64,000 bases of DNA, from the NCBI RefSeq assembly GCF_018687715.1, contig NC_056766.1, positions 7,034,501 through 7,098,500 of the forward strand, in the 5' to 3' direction. Below the pieces are notes generated by a model that was not told where the DNA came from, ran no database searches, and worked only from the letters and a program-made list of their open reading frames with translations. Each line of letters begins with the position of its first letter. Position 1 is the first letter of the stretch. The DNA is from Carya illinoinensis. Lineage: Eukaryota > Streptophyta > Magnoliopsida > Fagales > Juglandaceae. Position numbers and translations under genes: made by a program. This document shows positions 57,928 to 64,000 of this stretch, piece after piece.

Positions 57928-60900
57928 TGAGAAGGGTCTCTGCCTGCTGCTTCACAAGCCTGTTCTCCGGGATTCACAGCAAGCACGATAACAAGAACAA
58001 GCATACCCAGGTAGTCTTTTTGTGCTGTTGTTCTTCTAATTTCAGAAATAAAAGGAACTGTTTATGTTCGTAACATAATGCTTTTGATAGTTCTCTAATA
58101 GAATCTAGTTTTGCTTAATGTTTGTGGTGGGCTAGAGAACCAGAAAAACTATGGAGAACCCCACGAACAATGCCGGTGACCAGGTGGAGGTATGGAGTTG
58201 TTAATTTGTTCAGAATTTCTGAAATTGTATTTCTATTGTAGTTGGGTTTCTTACAGAGGCGTATTGTCATCAATGAGTTCCTTTTTTTTTTTTTTTTTTA
58301 AATGGTGTGTAGTATTCGTTTGTACTTAATAATGTAGGGCAGTCTAAAACTTACCCAATTTAGGGTTTAAATGGTATGGTGCATTGTTATATTTGTCCCA
58401 TGGAGTGTACGAGTCTATCCGAGGTGGGAAATTCGGTTGATGTGAGAGATTCTTTCTTTTTCTTTTTCTTTTTCTTTTTTTTTTTAAGAAAAGGACAGGA
58501 AAAATAATATGGGAATCACGTTTGCAGAAAATGAAATAATGGTGAAAGTTATAAGAGTTCTAGCATTTGCAGAAAACCTCTTGATTGGAATCACGCTCCC
58601 AACTTAGAAAGCAACTCTACTTGATATTACTCCTTGTCATGGAGCTTATAGCAAATGATATTTTGAGCATATATAATATTTTGGGTTGGGGAGATTTCTT
58701 GGTATATTTCTATTGATGATTTTGCTGTATGAGCTTACTTATTCTTATTCAATGAAGCCGCTTCATGAGTCCAAGAGCTCCCAAATTGTGGAAGGAAACA
58801 CAAATGACTCAAATCGCAGTCTTGCTAGGAATATCATACTAAACCATGACTTCTCTGAAGAGCTGCATTTGTGGCATACCAACTGTTGTGATGGCTTTGT
58901 TGTTTCAGTCAAGTCAGATTACCCACCAGGAATATCAGAAAAGTCAGGTGGTAATTATGCAGTTGTTACAAACCGCAAGGAATGCTGGCAGGGCTTAGAA
59001 CAAGATATCACTGCCAGGGTTTCCTCAGGTTCCACTTACACAGTTTCTGCCGACGTTGGAGTATCAGGGCCTCTTCAGGGATCTGCTGATGTTCTTGCAA
59101 CTTTGAAACTAGAATACAGAGGCAAAGGGACTAGCTACTTGTTCATTGGAAGGTAATGGATTTGTTATTCACAATATTGCCTTTCCCTTGGGGAAGAAGA
59201 ATCAATGTCTTTACCATCTTACAATCTACAGAACTTCCGTGTCTAACGAGAAGTGGGAAAAGTTCGAAGGCACTTTCTCATTGTCAACCATGCCAGACCG
59301 GGTTGTATTCTATTTTGAAGGGCCTCCTCCTGAAATTGACCTTCTTATCAAGCCAGTAGTGATCGTGTGTTCCAGCCCAAGTGAGGTAACCTACGACTTG
59401 AGCATTTTTTTTTCCTCCTGGATTACTTTCTATCAAAGACTTTGGTAAAAAGCTGGGATGCAAGAAGTTATTGATGATATAAAGAGTAGTTATTAAGTGT
59501 CATTGATAAAAGAAGCTTGCAAGTCATTCCTATTTAGTAGTATTTTTTTCAAATCTGCCTAAGCATTCCCACACCCTACTCCCCAACCCCCAAAATCAAA
59601 AATCCATTTCAAAATGTTTTAACTAACTGATTCTATGAATTCTCTTCTTCCTTGAATTTCTTAGAGTGCGAGTCATGGATGTTTCACAGCTGGAGATGAG
59701 AATATCATCCTGAACCCCAGATTTGAGGATGGCATGAATAATTGGTCTGGAAGAGGCTGCAAGATTGTTTTACACGATTCTATTGCAGATGGAAAAGTTG
59801 TTCCACAGTCTGGAAAGTATTTTATATCTGCAACAGAGCGCACACAGACCTGGAATGGAGTTCAGCAAGAGATCACTGGAAGAGTGCAGCGAAAGCTTGC
59901 TTATGATGTGACTGCTGTTGCTCGGATATTTGGTAACAATGTCACTAGTTCTGATGTGCGAGTGACTTTGTGGGTCCAATCACCAAATCTTCGTGATCAG
60001 TATGTTGGCATTGCGAAGTTAGTTCCTTTTCTCCAATTCTCATTCCTGTGTTAGTTTCCTCTGTGCACGTGTGTGTAATATATCTTTAGGAGAGTTTATT
60101 CATCAAAAAAAAAATCTTTAGGAGAGTCAAATTTGTGAGATATAAATATAGACACGTGCTGTTACATTTTCTCAATTCTTGTTTTCTGTTTCTTCAAAAA
60201 AGAAATAATCTTCTTCATATCCTGAATTCCCACCTTAACTTAACGTGGAGAGATTCTCTCATTTTGACAAACTTCTCTAATGGAAGCTGTTTTTCTATAG
60301 TGCTCAGGCAACAGACAAGGATTGGGTACAGTTGCAGGGGAAGTTCCTTTTAAATGGTTCTCCATCAAGAGTTGTCATATATATTGAAGGTCCCCCTGCA
60401 GGTACTGATATCCTCCTCAACAGTTTAATTGTAAAGCACGCAGAGAAAATACCCCCTTCACCTCCACCTGTTATTGAGGTTAGTTGAATAAGATCTATGC
60501 TTTGATATTGATTTATACATGCATCTAGAAGTTAAGTCCATAGTGTTTTAAGGATTCAAATATCACTTCTATTTTGTAGGATCCTGCCTTTGGAGTTAAT
60601 ATAATTGAGAACAGCAATCTAATCGATAGCAGCACCAATGGGTGGTTTCCCCTTGGTAACTGCACTTTGAGTGTTGGTACTGGTTCACCACATGTACTCC
60701 CACCAATGGCAAGAGATTCCCTTGGAGTTCATGAACCATTGAGTGGTCGCTATATCCTTGTGACCAAACGGACTCAGAATTGGATGGGTCCTGCTCAAAT
60801 GATCACAGATAAACTGAAACTCTTTTTGACATACCAAGTGTCTGCTTGGGTTCGGATTGGTTCTGTAGCTTCTGGTCAACAAAATGTCAATGTCGCACTT

Positions 60901-62469
60901 GGTGTGGACAATCAGTGGGTCAATGGGGGACAAGTTGATGCCAATGGTGATAGATGGTATGAAATTGGTGGTTCCTTTAGAATTGAGAAGCAACCATCCA
61001 AGGTTATGGTTTACATTCAAGGTCCTGCTCCAGGTGTCGACTTAATGGTTGCTGGGCTTCAGATTTTCCCTGTTGACCGACAAGCAAGGTTTAGATATTT
61101 ACGGAAGCAAATCGATATGGTAATTTCTAGATTTGACTTCTTCCATCTATTTTCTATTTCTGCATCTGGTACCAGAACATAGATTCGATATATACACCCA
61201 CAGACAAACATATACGCATTCATACATATGTACTCTCACACCTATTAATGACTTCATTTTTCTTCTCCATTTGGTGATTTGAATAATTCCCTTGCAACAC
61301 TGGGGATGTCTTATCCCAATTTTGATCTGGACTACACATTTTTTGGAATGCAGGTTCGTAAGCGTGATGTCATCCTGAAGTTCTCAGGAGGGGGTTCAGA
61401 TGAATTTTTTGGTACCTTTGTCAAAGTCATACAAACTCAAAACATTTTTCCTTTTGGGACATGTATAAGCAGAACAAACATTGATAATGAAGATTTTGTC
61501 GAGTTCTTTGCAAAAAATTTCAACTGGGCTGTGTTTGGCAATGAGTTGAAGTGGTACTGGACAGAACCACAGCAAGGAAATTTCAACTACAAGGATGCTG
61601 ATGAGATGTTAGACTTGTGTAAGAAGCAAAACATAGAGACTAGAGGTCATTGCATCTTTTGGGAAGTGGAGGGTGTGGTCCAGTCATGGATCCGCTCACT
61701 GAACAATAATGACTTGATGAAAGCTGTCCAAAATCGTCTAACAGGTCTTCTCTCACGCTACCAAGGGAAGTTCAGGCACTATGATGTTAACAATGAGATG
61801 CTGCATGGTTCCTTCTATCAAGACAGACTCGGTAAGGAAATCCGAGCAAACATGTTCAAGACTGCACACCAACTAGATCCGTCTGCCCTCCTATTTGTGA
61901 ACGATTATCACGTTGAGGATGGATGTGACACCAGATCATGTCCAGATAGGTACATTCAACATGTTATTGATTTGCAAGAGCAAGGCGCACCAGTTGGAGG
62001 TATAGGAATACAAGGACATATAGACAATCCAGTGGGGCCAATTGTCTGTTCAGCTTTGGATAAATTGGGTATTCTTGGTCTTCCAATCTGGTTCACAGAG
62101 CTTGATGTGTCTTCCATCAATGAACATGTTAGAGCGGATGATTTGGAAGTGATGCTTCGGGAAGCTTTTGCCCATCCTGCAGTAGAGGGTATAATGCTAT
62201 GGGGATTTTGGGAGTTGTTTATGAGCCGGAACAATGCGCATCTAGTGAATGCAGAGGGTGACATTAACGAAGCTGGTATAAGATATCTCGCTCTTAAACG
62301 GGAGTGGCTGTCTCATGCTCGTGGCCATGTCGATGACCAAGGAGAGTTCAAGTTTAGAGGCTTTCATGGAACATACCATGTTGATATTGTTACTGCATCC
62401 AAGAAAGTTTCAAAGACATTTGTTGTTGATAAGGGTGACTTGCCGCTGGTGATATCCATTGATTTATAA
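57927..62469 (+). CDS. Endo-1,4-beta-xylanase, three CBM22 modules + GH10 (~957 aa)
   Basis: Exons: 57927-58010, 58136-58189, 58758-59152, 59232-59385, 59665-60017, 60301-60478, 60580-61119, 61354-62469. Exon 2's end and exon 3's start are the least sure. Three CBM22-type (CBM_4_9) carbohydrate-binding modules begin at NIILNHDFSEE, NIILNPRFEDG and NIIENSNL, about residues 70-225, 240-395 and 410-560. The GH10 domain follows, with acid/base Glu in DVNNEM (about 734) and nucleophile Glu in FTELDVS (about 835). It would cleave xylan in the cell wall. The layout matches Arabidopsis XYN1/RXF12 (At1g58370). The N-terminus MRRVSACCFTS shows no clear signal peptide, as in several plant GH10 enzymes. 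A later start at 58151 (MENPTNNAGDQ) is possible. Confidence 0.9.
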
Positions 62470-62657
62470 GCTTGCTGCTTCAACTAAAAATAAGGTACAT
62501 AATGTTCCACAATAAGGTACGTGATTCATCATATGGTTGTGATATTGTACCAATGGCTCTTTTGTGGCATTACCTCATAAATTTTACCTTCCAATGAATA
62601 GATATTGTACGATAATACTATTGATGTACACATGTAAAATGCCCTTTCCTCCTGGCT

Positions 62658-62663
62658 AATAAA
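62658..62663 (+). terminator. Candidate poly(A) signal of the xylanase gene
   Basis: AATAAA lies 189 bases after the stop codon, at a normal plant 3' untranslated length. The match is to the motif only. Confidence 0.4.
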
Positions 62664-62669
62664 AGAACC

Positions 62670-63300
62670 AGGAAACAAAAAGCATGAAAATTATACGGGA
62701 TTGATGTGATTACCCCTTTATATACGCTATGTACCTGGTGCTGAGCTTTGTAAGAGTCCAGAGTGAGGAAAATATATGTATTTCTTATTGATGAATAGCT
62801 TTGTACAGGATGTATATATATACATGTTATGAAATGTGCAGCAATTAGTGATGAATTGTACGGAATAATCAAAATAGAAAAATCAAGAGAAATCAAGAGA
62901 GATTTAATGTTATTCGACAATATGCCTACATCTATAAGATCGAGTGGTGCGAAAATTCACTATCTGTAAAGTAAGGTTACATAATATGTATTTGTACTAA
63001 TCCTCGATGTACAAACGTATTTAAGAAAAAATTACAAAAATACCTTAGTACCATACCGCAGGAGCCCCCAACCTGATCAGTGTCCCAAACAATGTATCAA
63101 TCTCGAAAGGCAGATGCCATGTCACTTCAATCTGCACGCTCCGGCATCTGCCTACTTTCACTATACAAGAGATCCAAACAAACTTGAGAATATTCTCAAG
63201 CAGTTGGTGTGCATTACAATTCCCTGCACATTACACGGTTTGTTACAAGGTGTCTGCCATAATGTTACAACCGTACCCAGAGGATAGGCACCATCCTAGT
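62670..63300. other. Intergenic or 3' flank region
   Basis: No gene is recognised. The sequence becomes less AT-rich after 63050, which may mark the 3' untranslated region of a minus-strand gene lying to the right. Confidence 0.3.
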
Positions 63301-63454
63301 CTAAGTAATTCCAGAAGATTCTAGTTTAGCATCTGACATGGTGAAGCTTCTTGAACCAGCTGAGGTGGTAGAGCATCCTGAAGGGGCAGCTGAGGTGGTG
63401 GAATGCTGCTGAGTCATGTGAGGAGTAGTAGATAATGCGGACTGCTCAATAAGG
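63301..63454 (-). CDS. Possible terminal exon of a minus-strand gene (partial)
   Basis: Reading down from an acceptor-like TTTTGAAG at about 63455, one frame is open to a TAG at 63303-63301. It gives QSALSTTPHMTQQHSTTSAA near its start and ends SFTMSDAKLESSGIT. A second frame is also partly open (IPPPQLPLQDALPPQLVQ, ending CQMLN), so the frame is not certain. The rest of the gene would lie beyond the window. No family is recognised. Confidence 0.3.
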
Positions 63455-63598
63455 CTTCAAAACCAAATTCAGGAGCGCAATATTAGCTTGCGTCATTTGG
63501 TTTGGATAAAACTGTCCAGTCACATATATTCCCAGTAGCCATGCCATGATTTTCTTTAAGTAAATTTTAATATATTTGACCTATTTTAAGGAGTACAG

Positions 63599-63815
63599 TT
63601 ATAAGAAATGACTTTATCTGACTCCTAACCTCTCAACCGAAGACTACAGAGCCCAATAGGCCGAAAGTTGCATTTACAAAGCAAAAGGACCGTGCTGGAG
63701 AGACATTATAAGAAAGAAAGGACTCTTTCTGACTCCTCACCTCTCAACCGAATACTAAAGAGCCCAATAGGCCGAAAGTTGCATTGGCATTAGGGCCTTA
63801 TTGGAGAGACATCAG
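63599..63815. repeat. 107 bp tandem duplication
   Basis: Units 63599-63705 and 63706 to about 63815 share ttataagaa, cctctcaaccgaa, gagcccaataggccgaaag and tggagagacat. They have a few substitutions and a short indel in the second half. Confidence 0.8.
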
Positions 63816-64000
63816 TGATTTTGATACCACGTACAGCCCAATGCAATCAATTAAAGCCTCGGCCTTTCAAGGTTGGATTAGAAGTCATCGATTTCCAATT
63901 CCCACGCCTATATTGCATCTGGAAATGCATCATCACAACATAATTAAATCTTATGAATCCTTCCTAGAGCCGGAAAAAGAAAGATCCACACTCGCGGTAT

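Overview
This is plant nuclear DNA. Genes are intron-rich with GT-AG splice sites. Intergenic DNA is AT-rich. (GA)n microsatellites, L1-type LINEs, hAT elements, MITEs and LTR elements are common. The protein families (EPSIN1, VPS32/SNF7, an R2R3-MYB, a CBM22-GH10 xylanase) are those of a eudicot. A woody rosid such as a walnut or hickory relative is my guess, and the sequence alone does not prove it.

Layout. 1-6090 has no gene that I can support; it holds a CACTA-like end, Tourist-like MITEs and a small TRIM retrotransposon with its primer-binding site. 6155-26390 (+) is a ten-exon gene for a DEDD 3'-5' exonuclease with a C-terminal KH domain. Its introns 1 and 2 are each swollen to about 7 kb by mobile DNA. 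28255-34829 (-) is an eleven-exon EPSIN1 clathrin-interactor gene, convergent with the exonuclease gene. 36453-46539 (+) is a six-exon VPS32/SNF7 ESCRT-III gene, divergent from EPSIN1 across a 1.6 kb shared promoter region. Its intron 1 holds a 4.8 kb LINE and its intron 2 holds a TRIM and a solo LTR. 51193-52744 (-) is a three-exon R2R3-MYB gene. 57927-62469 (+) is an eight-exon xylanase gene with three CBM22-like modules and a GH10 domain. At 63301-63454 (-) there may be the last exon of a gene that runs out of the window.

The most unusual object is the element at 6564-12640 in intron 1 of the exonuclease gene. It is a minus-strand LTR retrotransposon with a recognisable tRNA-Met-type primer-binding site and matching LTRs. 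Most of its interior has been replaced by broken pieces of at least three host genes: a RAP-domain protein, an Enhancer-of-polycomb-like protein and CDC45. It resembles the maize Bs1 style of gene capture. A 2.1 kb hAT-type element with an exact 8 bp target duplication sits in one LTR, and a Tourist-like MITE sits inside that hAT, so the nest is four levels deep.

How the genes relate. EPSIN1 (clathrin-coated vesicle traffic to the vacuole) and VPS32 (ESCRT-III sorting into multivesicular bodies) act in connected endomembrane routes and are head to head here, so shared regulation is possible. The other genes show no evident pathway link. Splice coordinates were worked out by eye from reading frame, splice signals and family memory, with no transcript evidence.
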